64,000 nucleotides of DNA, taken from contig CAVRXL010000010.1 in the NCBI GenBank assembly GCA_963725145.1, positions 1,178,001-1,242,000 on the forward strand, in the 5' to 3' direction. Of the stretch, positions 26,186-32,759 are shown one piece after another (the stretch's first letter is position 1; each line of letters opens with the position of its first letter). This DNA is from DATAEE01 sp963725145 (GTDB lineage: Bacteria > Acidobacteriota > Vicinamibacteria > Vicinamibacterales > 2-12-FULL-66-21). The notes beneath the pieces are model-generated. The model had not been told where the DNA came from, ran no database searches, and saw nothing but the letters and a program-made list of their open reading frames with translations. Made by a program: the position numbers and the translations under genes.

Positions 26186-26840
26186 CGTAGTCGGTCGGAT
26201 CCGCGACACCCGCCTCGACGAACGCGTCGTGGCGCTCCCGGCATTTGCTGCACCCGCCGCAGTGGCGTCCTCCCTCACCGGGGTTCATGCACGACAGCGT
26301 CTGACCCAACGGAACACCGAGCTCGAGCCCCAGCTTGATGACCTCCGCCTTGCGCTTCGAGACGAGCGGCGTGGCGATTTCGATCGGGCGATCGAGTCCC
26401 AGCGAAAGCGCCTCCGCCATCGCGGAGAAAAACCGGGGTGTGGCGTCGGGAAACGGATTGCCGGCGAGCGGACCGAGCGCGATGCGCCCGATGCCGACGC
26501 GGGCGGCGTAGACCGCGCCCTTCGCGAGCAGAACGACGTTTCGTCCGTCGATGTAGACATCTTCGTCCGGCGTGTCGTACCCCGGGGGGATGCCGCGGAT
26601 CGCCCAGTGCGACGACGGATACACGTCACGCATGTCGAACGACAGCACGACCGGGGGACGAACGCGGCCGCTGAAGGGCTGGGCCTTCGCCAGCGCGTCG
26701 AGGGCCGCGCGCTCCGCTGCTTCCCAGGCCAACCCCACGGCGATGTACGCCGGCGTGACCTCTGCGGTCTGCGCTTCGAGCGCGACGAGCACCACGCTGT
26801 CGAGGCCACCCGAACACAGAACCAGCGTCTGCGCTACCAT
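26169..26840 (-). CDS. queC: 7-cyano-7-deazaguanine synthase
   Basis: Converts 7-carboxy-7-deazaguanine to preQ0 in queuosine synthesis. The PP-loop ATPase motif SGGLDS sits at residues 10-15 and the zinc site is in CMNPGEGGRHCGGCSKCRERHDAF near the end. At 223 aa it is normal. It is divergent from queD with only 20 bp between the start codons, so the two promoters must overlap the opposite genes or lie in this gap. Confidence 0.94.
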   Translation of the reverse strand: MVAQTLVLCSGGLDSVVLVALEAQTAEVTPAYIAVGLAWEAAERAALDALAKAQPFSGRVRPPVVLSFDMRDVYPSSHWAIRGIPPGYDTPDEDVYIDGRNVVLLAKGAVYAARVGIGRIALGPLAGNPFPDATPRFFSAMAEALSLGLDRPIEIATPLVSKRKAEVIKLGLELGVPLGQTLSCMNPGEGGRHCGGCSKCRERHDAFVEAGVADPTDYVIHRP

Positions 26841-26860
26841 CTGTTGGTTGGTTGAGGCTT

Positions 26861-27277
26861 ATGTATCTGGTGACGAAACGTATCGACTTCTGCTACGGGC
26901 ACCGGCTGCTCGACTACGACGGCGTGTGCAAACATCCGCACGGTCACAACGCCGCCGTTGAGATTGACATCCGGACCGACCGACTCGACAACCGGAACAT
27001 GGTGGCCGACTTCAGCGACATCAAGCGCCTGGTGAAAGGTTGGATCGACCGAGAGCTGGATCACAAGATGATCCTGCGTCAGGACGACCCGCTCGTGAAA
27101 CCGCTGCAGGCGCTGGGCGAGCCGGTGTACCTGCTCGAAAGCAACCCGACCGTCGAGCGGATCGCGAAGCTGATCTTCGACCAGGCGCGGACCCTCGGTC
27201 TGGACGTCACGGGGGTGCGGGTGTGGGAGACGCCGACCTCGTTCGCCGCCTATTCCGTGGCTGGACCTACCGCCTGA
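26861..27277 (+). CDS. queD: 6-carboxy-5,6,7,8-tetrahydropterin synthase
   Basis: QueD makes the tetrahydropterin precursor of preQ0. The zinc-binding histidines are seen in FCYGHRLLDYDGVCKHPHGHN (FxxxH and HGH), with the catalytic Cys in that block, and VADFSDIK and the late VWETPTSFAAY complete the family pattern. I chose the ATG at 26861 (TGAGG just upstream); a TTG at 26852 is possible. It overlaps the convergent regulator/outer-membrane gene by 11 bp. Confidence 0.93.
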   Translation: MYLVTKRIDFCYGHRLLDYDGVCKHPHGHNAAVEIDIRTDRLDNRNMVADFSDIKRLVKGWIDRELDHKMILRQDDPLVKPLQALGEPVYLLESNPTVERIAKLIFDQARTLGLDVTGVRVWETPTSFAAYSVAGPTA

Positions 27278-28730
27278 AGGGCAGCTCGTACGAGGCGTAG
27301 ATGAACGCTCCGGTTTCTGTCCGGTCCTCGCCCCACGTGATCGGGATCGCAAGCCCCAGGATCAACTGGTGATCGCCGAGATTCCAGCCCCCGCGCGCCC
27401 CGGGCGCGACCGTGAAGAAGTTGACGCGTTCGGTGCCGACGTCGCGAATGACCTCTTCGGATAGCCAAACGCTTTCGAGCATGAGGTTGAACATCGGCCG
27501 GAGGCGGTAGATCGCGCTCCCCGACAGGAATGGGGAGCCGAGGTTCTCCTCGTGCGTGTCGTCGATGTTGGCCTGCGGCAGCCAGGTCAGGCCCGCGTTC
27601 CAATGCCAGTACCAGTCCCCGGTCTGCTTGCTGAACGGGAGGTTGAACTGCAGCCCGGCCGATCCGTCGCCGAGTCCGCGCGGCACGCTGCCAAACGGCA
27701 GGACCAGGCTGACGCGTGGAGAAAACGCCGGCCGCCCGGGCCCTTCCACCATCGCCTGGTAGCGATAGTTCAGGAGGGCGTCGCCGAAACCCACGCTCGA
27801 TCCACCATCCAGCCACTGGAGCGTGTACGACAGCTGATGTGTTTGTCCACCCAGCGGCCACTCCTGCGTGACGCCGGCCGCCCACGCATCGCCGATGAAC
27901 GCCAGGCCGAAGATGTTCTGAAAGATGTTCGCTTCCTGGTTGAAGGCTTCCTCCACCAGGAACGAGTTGTCGGTGATCTCGAACGGACGATCCGATGATG
28001 AGGTGGAGGGGGTCTGTGCGGCAGCGGTTCCCGTCAGCGCCAGAGCGATGAGGATGGCGCGAGCCGCCTGAACCAGCACCTTGGCGGCAGCGCGCGCACC
28101 GACGGTGATCACGCGATCCTTCGGTCCCCTGACACTGACACGATCGGCAGCGGCGTCGCGTCGCTCGATCCGGATCGTCTGCCCCGGCTTCAAATCGCTC
28201 TCCTCGATGAATCGCAGGAAATCCGGATCCTGATCGAGCACGCGCCGGATGGTGACCGGCGTCTCGAGCGGACAGGACAGGAGCGTTTCATATTCGGGCT
28301 GCGCGACCGTGCCCTCCGGCCCCGGAATCGGGTCGCCGTGGGGGTCGACCTCGGGCCGGCCGAGCATCTCGTCCATGAGATCGATGACGCGGTCGGAGAC
28401 GGCGTGCTCGAGCTGCTCTGCTTCCTCGTGCACTTCGGTCCAGCTCATGCCCATCACCTGCACGAGGAAGAGCTCGATGAGCCGGTGCCGACGGAGAACG
28501 CGCGCCGCGAGCTTTTCACCGGCGGCAGTTAGACGGACGCCGGTGTAGGGCTCGTAGCGCACGAGGCCAGACTCGGCGAGCGTCTTCATCATCGTCGTCG
28601 CCGTCCCGGGGACGACGCCGAGCCTCGATGACAAGTGCCCCATCGGCACCAGAGCCTTGGTGTCGGTCAGGGCTACCTGCGCCTGATAGATGGCTTTCAG
28701 ATAGTTCTCGACTGTTTGGGAAGGCGCCAT
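27267..28730 (-). CDS. DtxR/MntR-type metalloregulator fused in frame to an outer-membrane-type protein
   Basis: Residues 1-140 are an iron/manganese-dependent repressor: winged helix (LKAIYQAQ ... LSSRLGVVPGTATTMMKTLAESGLVRYEPYTGVRLTA in order) and dimerisation helix with HRLIELFLVQVMGMSW and AEQLEHAVSD, which hold metal ligands. Residues about 165-217 are the FeoA/SH3-like C-domain and end as stand-alone regulators usually do (AAAKVLVQ). With no stop, a signal peptide follows at once (ARAILIALALTGTAAAQ) and then about 250 residues of a beta-barrel-like protein of the MetA/phenol-pathway 'transporter' kind, ending ASYELPFRR. A GTG at 28079 (minus) could start the second part separately, giving a 270-aa secreted protein. 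Divergent from the multicopper oxidase. Confidence 0.82.
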   Translation of the reverse strand: MAPSQTVENYLKAIYQAQVALTDTKALVPMGHLSSRLGVVPGTATTMMKTLAESGLVRYEPYTGVRLTAAGEKLAARVLRRHRLIELFLVQVMGMSWTEVHEEAEQLEHAVSDRVIDLMDEMLGRPEVDPHGDPIPGPEGTVAQPEYETLLSCPLETPVTIRRVLDQDPDFLRFIEESDLKPGQTIRIERRDAAADRVSVRGPKDRVITVGARAAAKVLVQAARAILIALALTGTAAAQTPSTSSSDRPFEITDNSFLVEEAFNQEANIFQNIFGLAFIGDAWAAGVTQEWPLGGQTHQLSYTLQWLDGGSSVGFGDALLNYRYQAMVEGPGRPAFSPRVSLVLPFGSVPRGLGDGSAGLQFNLPFSKQTGDWYWHWNAGLTWLPQANIDDTHEENLGSPFLSGSAIYRLRPMFNLMLESVWLSEEVIRDVGTERVNFFTVAPGARGGWNLGDHQLILGLAIPITWGEDRTETGAFIYASYELPFRR

Positions 28731-28759
28731 TTGACTTTGGAACGATACACCTTTATATT
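28731..28759 (+). promoter_or_regulatory. Strong sigma-70 promoter for the oxidase-ZIP-cupredoxin operon
   Basis: TTGACT (28731-28736) and TATATT (28754-28759) are 17 bp apart, close to consensus and striking in this GC-rich DNA. It drives plus-strand transcription into the gene at 28794. Confidence 0.72.
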
Positions 28760-28771
28760 TTGATTTGTCAA
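28742..28771 (-). promoter_or_regulatory. Divergent promoter for the metalloregulator gene
   Basis: On the minus strand a perfect TTGACA (28771-28766) is followed after 18 bp by TATCGT (28747-28742). It overlaps the plus-strand promoter. The ATG at 28730 would be close to the transcript start. Confidence 0.55.
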
Positions 28772-28773
28772 AA
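28758..28773. promoter_or_regulatory. Palindromic operator candidate for the DtxR/MntR-type regulator
   Basis: Perfect inverted repeat TTTTGA-TTTG-TCAAAA overlapping the -10 of the plus promoter and the -35 of the minus promoter. A repressor bound here would block both directions. Assignment to the adjacent regulator is inference from position. Confidence 0.55.
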
Positions 28774-28793
28774 ACAGGAATTGAGCTGACCGA

Positions 28794-29837
28794 ATGAAGG
28801 GCCTTTCACGACGTTCATGGCTGCACGCGGCGGGGCTGGGTACTCTGGCCGCCGGCGTTCTCGCCCGGCGAGGCGCCCGTGCACAGGGAGGGGGCCCGGC
28901 GGGGACGTTTTCGCACGGATCGCACGCCATGGGCGCCGTCGGCCGCGTCTCGACCGAGACCTTCGATCCGACGGCGTACCTCAAAGCGTGGAACTTCTCG
29001 GACCTTCCGCCCGAGCGTCGGTCGAAGTTTTACAAGGAGACGGCCCGTCCGGACGGTTCGCTGCTGAGGGAGTACGAGATCTTCGCCGTCGATCGCGAGC
29101 TCGAGATTGCTCCGGGCATGTTTTTTCCCGCCTGGACCTATAACGGGCAGGTGCCCGGCCCGACGATCCGGGCGACCGAGGGAGATCGGCTGCGCATCCG
29201 GTTCACGAATGGCGGGTCGCATCCGCACACGATCCACTTCCACGGTTGGCACCACCCGGACATGGATGGCTCGCTCCACGAGCACCAGGTGATGCCGGGG
29301 GGGACGTTCCTCTACGAGTTCGACGCCGAGCCGTTCGGCCTGCACCTGTACCACTGCCACGCGGTTCCGCTGAAGCGCCACATCCACAAGGGGCTGTACG
29401 GCGCGTTCATCGTCGATCCCAAGGGCGGCCGGCCGCCGGCCGACGAGTTCGTGATGGTGATGAACGCGTTCGACACGAACTTCGACGCCGACAACGAGGT
29501 GTACGCGGTCAATACCGTCGCGCACCATTTCATGCATTCGCCAATCCGGGTCAAGGTGGGCGAGCTCGTCCGAATCTATCTCGTGAACGTCACCGAATTC
29601 GACTTCGTGAACAGCCTGCACCTGCACGGCATGTTCTTCGACGTGTTCCGGACGGGAACGTCGATGACGACCAGCGAGGTCACCGACACGCTCATGCTGT
29701 GTCAGGGCGAGCGTGCGGTCGTCGAAACCCGGTTCCGCTACCCGGGCGACTTCATGTTCCACGCGCACCAGAGCGAATTCGCGGAGCTGGGTTGGATGGG
29801 TCTCTTCCGCGCCGAGGGAGGCCGCCGTGAAACCTGA
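28794..29837 (+). CDS. Two-domain multicopper oxidase (Tat-exported)
   Basis: Twin-arginine signal (LSRRSWLHAAGLGTLAAG) then two cupredoxin domains. Copper ligands: HTIHFHGWHH near 146 and YHCHAVPLKRHIHKGLYG near 187 (type 1 Cys188 with following His and axial Leu) in domain 1; NSLHLHGMFF and MFHAHQSEFAELGWMG in domain 2. This is the pattern of two-domain oxidases related to nitrite reductases. Length 347 aa. It is followed by a ZIP transporter with an 11-bp overlap and a cupredoxin, so metal-ion oxidation (Fe, Mn or Cu) before uptake is the favoured role (inference); nitrite reduction is less likely in this context. Confidence 0.9.
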   Translation: MKGLSRRSWLHAAGLGTLAAGVLARRGARAQGGGPAGTFSHGSHAMGAVGRVSTETFDPTAYLKAWNFSDLPPERRSKFYKETARPDGSLLREYEIFAVDRELEIAPGMFFPAWTYNGQVPGPTIRATEGDRLRIRFTNGGSHPHTIHFHGWHHPDMDGSLHEHQVMPGGTFLYEFDAEPFGLHLYHCHAVPLKRHIHKGLYGAFIVDPKGGRPPADEFVMVMNAFDTNFDADNEVYAVNTVAHHFMHSPIRVKVGELVRIYLVNVTEFDFVNSLHLHGMFFDVFRTGTSMTTSEVTDTLMLCQGERAVVETRFRYPGDFMFHAHQSEFAELGWMGLFRAEGGRRET

Positions 29838-31053
29838 GACGGTTGACGGCACGGTTTCACGCGACGCCGGCACGCGGGTGCAGTCGGGCCTGACGGCTAA
29901 CCTCTGGTTGGTCGCCATCCTTCCGCTGCTGCTATTGGCGGGGCTGATCGTGCTGCTGCTCCGCTGGGGTCCGGCCGATGCGCTGCGCGGCGAGGGGGCG
30001 CCTCCGGTCGAGATCCTCACGTTCCAGCGGGTGACGCTCGGACCGGATGGTATCTCGGCGACCGTGATGAACGACGGGCCCGATCCGGTGACCATCGCGC
30101 AGGTCGTCGTGGACGACGCGTACTGGCAGTTCACGGTCGAGGGGGGGAACGTCCTCAGTCACCTTGGCCGTGCGACGCTGAAGATTCCGTATCCCTGGGT
30201 GCAGGGAGAAGCGCACGCGCTCAAGATCCTGTCGGCGACCGGAACGGCGTTCGAGCACGAGATCGCGGTTGCCGTCGAAACGCCGCGCGCCGATCCGAAA
30301 CATCTCGGGATCTTTGCGCTCATCGGTCTGTATGTCGGCGTGATCCCGGTGGCGCTCGGGCTGCTCTGGTTTCCCGTCGTGGCCCGCGTCGGGAAGCGCG
30401 GGCTCGACTTTCTGCTGGCGTTGACGATCGGGCTGCTCGTGTTTCTGCTGGTCGACGCGACCAACGAAGGGCTCGAGATGGCCCGCGAGATTCCCGGGTC
30501 GTTTCAGGGCACCGCGCTCTTTCTGTTCGGCGCCGTCGCCGCGTTTCTGGCGCTCGAGGCGCTCGGAACGACGTTGACGGCGCGCAGGAAGGCCAGCGTC
30601 GGTTGGGCGACAGCGCTGCTCGTCGCCGTGGGCATCGGCCTGCACAACTTCGGAGAGGGGCTCGCGATTGGCGCGGCGTTCGCGCTCGGCGAGGCGGCGC
30701 TCGGCACGCTGCTCATCATCGGGTTCACGCTGCACAACACGACGGAGGGGTTGGCGATCATCGCCCCGCTCGCACGCGAGCGCGTGCCCATCCGCGACTT
30801 GCTCGTCCTCGGCCTGATCGGCGGAGTGCCGACGATCCTGGGGACGTGGCTCGGCGGGCTCGTGTATTCGCCCGTGCTGTCGGTGCTGTTCCTCTCGATC
30901 GGCGCGGGCGCGATCGCACAGGTCGTGAACCTGATCGCGCGACAGATGGCGGGCGGCGAGACCATATCGCGATACTTCGCGCGCGGCCCAGTGCTGGCAG
31001 GGTTGGCCGTAGGCTTCGTGATCATGTATTCGACCGGGATGCTGGTGGGCTGA
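29827..31053 (+). CDS. ZIP family metal transporter with extracytoplasmic N-domain
   Basis: C-terminal ~260 residues are a ZIP permease with the metal path motifs HNFGEGLAIG and HNTTEGLAI in successive helices. Unusually, an N-terminal membrane helix (LWLVAILPLLLLAGLIVLLL) is followed by a roughly 110-residue soluble domain (about 45-150) before the ZIP core; it begins VEILTFQRVTLGPDGI and has a beta-sandwich-like pattern. GTG start at 29827 overlaps the oxidase stop by 11 bp and has GGGAGG six bases upstream, so translation is coupled. The extra domain could dock the oxidase or cupredoxin (inference). Confidence 0.9.
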   Translation: MKPETVDGTVSRDAGTRVQSGLTANLWLVAILPLLLLAGLIVLLLRWGPADALRGEGAPPVEILTFQRVTLGPDGISATVMNDGPDPVTIAQVVVDDAYWQFTVEGGNVLSHLGRATLKIPYPWVQGEAHALKILSATGTAFEHEIAVAVETPRADPKHLGIFALIGLYVGVIPVALGLLWFPVVARVGKRGLDFLLALTIGLLVFLLVDATNEGLEMAREIPGSFQGTALFLFGAVAAFLALEALGTTLTARRKASVGWATALLVAVGIGLHNFGEGLAIGAAFALGEAALGTLLIIGFTLHNTTEGLAIIAPLARERVPIRDLLVLGLIGGVPTILGTWLGGLVYSPVLSVLFLSIGAGAIAQVVNLIARQMAGGETISRYFARGPVLAGLAVGFVIMYSTGMLVG

Positions 31054-31056
31054 ACG

Positions 31057-31488
31057 ATGGGATTTCTGGGAAACCATAGGCGCTTCGCCTGGATGTTCGT
31101 GGCCCTGGTCGCCGCGGCCGCGATCGGCGTGGGCGCCCTGTTGCCGCTCGGGGCCGATTCCGTGTCTGGCGAGGTCGCACACAGCGCCAACGCGCCGCGC
31201 GAGATCGTGCTGGTCGCGCGAGACATGAGCTTCTATCTCGACGGCGCCGGTGCGGAGAACCCGACGCTTCGCCTCAAGGCCGGCGAGGACATCCGACTCG
31301 TGCTGCGGAACGAGGAACCGGGGGTCACCCATGACGTCGCGGTTTCCGCGTGGAACGTGGGAACCCGCCGCCTCCAGGCACGCGAGCGGGACGCCGTCGT
31401 GTTCCGCGTTCCCGACGCGCCCGGCCGCTACGAGTACCTCTGCAACCCGCACGCCTCGATGATGCGTGGCATCATCGAGGTGGAATGA
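31057..31488 (+). CDS. Membrane-anchored cupredoxin
   Basis: A 143-aa protein with one N-terminal membrane helix (FAWMFVALVAAAAIGVGALL) and a type 1 copper domain. The ligands are visible as His in GVTHDV and Cys/His/Met in YEYLCNPHASMMRG. It would sit on the outer face of the membrane and take electrons from, or pass copper to, the oxidase of the same operon. It overlaps the methyltransferase start by 4 bp, which ties the metal operon to ubiE/menG transcription. Confidence 0.9.
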   Translation: MGFLGNHRRFAWMFVALVAAAAIGVGALLPLGADSVSGEVAHSANAPREIVLVARDMSFYLDGAGAENPTLRLKAGEDIRLVLRNEEPGVTHDVAVSAWNVGTRRLQARERDAVVFRVPDAPGRYEYLCNPHASMMRGIIEVE

Positions 31489-32258
31489 CGGAGCGGCCCG
31501 ACCTTCGGACCTCGCTCGACACGCCCGCCGGCAAGCGCCGCTACGTCCGCCGGCTCTTCGCCACAATCGCCGATCGTTACGATCTCATTACGGGGGTGCT
31601 GTCGTACGGCGCCGACGCCCGCTGGAAGCGGCGCCTGGTGTCGATGTCGGACGCGGCTCCCGGCGCGCGCGCTCTCGATCTCGCGTGCGGCACGGGTGAC
31701 ATCGCCTTCGCGCTCGCCGCGCGCGGCGCGCGAGTGACGGGGCTGGACATCACGCTGCGGATGGTGGAGCTCGCCCGTGCAAAGGGGACAGCCACCTTTT
31801 TTCAAAAAGCGAAAAAAGGTGGCTGTCCCATTTTTCTCGTCGCCGACATGCTGGCCCTGCCGTTTGAAGACTGCTGCTTCGACCTCGTCACCACCGGCTA
31901 CGGCATCCGGAACGTCCCGGACATCGACACGGCGCTCGCGGAAATCCGCAGGGTGCTGCGGCCAGGTGGGCGGTTCCTGTCGCTCGACTTCAACCGTCCG
32001 TCCAACGCGCTCGTTCGCGGCGCGTATCTCGGCTACCTGACGGTCGTCGGATCGACGCTTGGCTGGATCCTCCACCGCGATCCCGATACATACCGGTATA
32101 TTCCGGAGAGCATCCGCAGGTACCCGGGCGCTGAGGCGATTGTGGATCGGCTCGCGGCGCACGGCTTCGACGGTGCGAGGTATCTTCCCGTGCTCGGCGG
32201 ACTCATGGCGATTCATTCGGCCTCCGCCGCTCGGACGGCTGACAAGGCCGCGTCCTGA
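31485..32258 (+). CDS. ubiE: Demethylmenaquinone/ubiquinone methyltransferase
   Basis: SAM-dependent C-methyltransferase for the last step of menaquinone synthesis. Motifs: IADRYDLITGVLSYG, LDLACGTGDIAFAL (motif I), TGLDIT, and YGIRNVPDIDTALAEI with the family's GIRN block. Between TGLDIT...LARAKG and FLVADMLALPF about 15 extra residues (101-115, TATFFQKAKKGGCPI) are encoded by a perfect 45-bp palindrome, so the usual short loop is extended. The rest is normal, so the enzyme is probably still active. With mqnD and mqnE in the window, it fits the futalosine menaquinone route. Confidence 0.9.
   Translation: MTERPDLRTSLDTPAGKRRYVRRLFATIADRYDLITGVLSYGADARWKRRLVSMSDAAPGARALDLACGTGDIAFALAARGARVTGLDITLRMVELARAKGTATFFQKAKKGGCPIFLVADMLALPFEDCCFDLVTTGYGIRNVPDIDTALAEIRRVLRPGGRFLSLDFNRPSNALVRGAYLGYLTVVGSTLGWILHRDPDTYRYIPESIRRYPGAEAIVDRLAAHGFDGARYLPVLGGLMAIHSASAARTADKAAS
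31785..31829 (+). repeat. 45-bp palindromic element in frame within ubiE
   Basis: Two perfect 19-bp arms (GGGACAGCCACCTTTTTTC and its complement) around a 7-base loop. It is exactly 15 codons long and keeps the ubiE frame. One arm type recurs at 42301-42320. Confidence 0.95.
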
Positions 32259-32261
32259 ACG

Positions 32262-32681
32262 ATGGAAATCGACATCTCGAGATGGTCCGGCGAGGGGACG
32301 TTCACGCACACGCTGGTCGAGCTGCTGAAGACCCTCGACGGCATCAGCTTCGTGCGCGTAGAGGACGCCCCGGCAACCCGATCGGAGGCCGACTACAACT
32401 TCATCAGCAACGAAGTGTATGTCGCGTTCGCGACTCGGACGCGGCGCGAGCGGGTCACGCGCTTCGGGTTTCTTCCCGGATCCAGGGAGGTGTCGGAAAA
32501 GACGATGAGCCTTCAGGAACTCGAGGGCGCGCTCGAGGCGGCGCCGGGCGTTGGCGCCCCGGACTTCGCAGATCAGAGCATGATCCAGTATCTTCGATCA
32601 GAGCGGATCGTGCCGCCCTATCAGACTCGCGGTTACAAACTCGTCGAGCTCGTGCGCGTGTACGAAATCGGCACGACCTAA
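32262..32681 (+). CDS. Hypothetical protein (139 aa)
   Basis: Starts 3 nt after ubiE, so probably the last gene of that operon. Mixed alpha/beta, no signal peptide or membrane segment; notable pieces are DYNFISNEVYVAF and a C-terminal YQTRGYKLVELVRVYEIG. I recognise no domain. Coding character (third-position GC, no rare codons) is good. Confidence 0.7.
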   Translation: MEIDISRWSGEGTFTHTLVELLKTLDGISFVRVEDAPATRSEADYNFISNEVYVAFATRTRRERVTRFGFLPGSREVSEKTMSLQELEGALEAAPGVGAPDFADQSMIQYLRSERIVPPYQTRGYKLVELVRVYEIGTT

Positions 32682-32759
32682 AGGCCGGGCCGGACGGTTC
32701 CGACAACAAAGTGGGACCGGTCCGACACGCTCCTTCGGGATCTCACGGACCTGCACACG

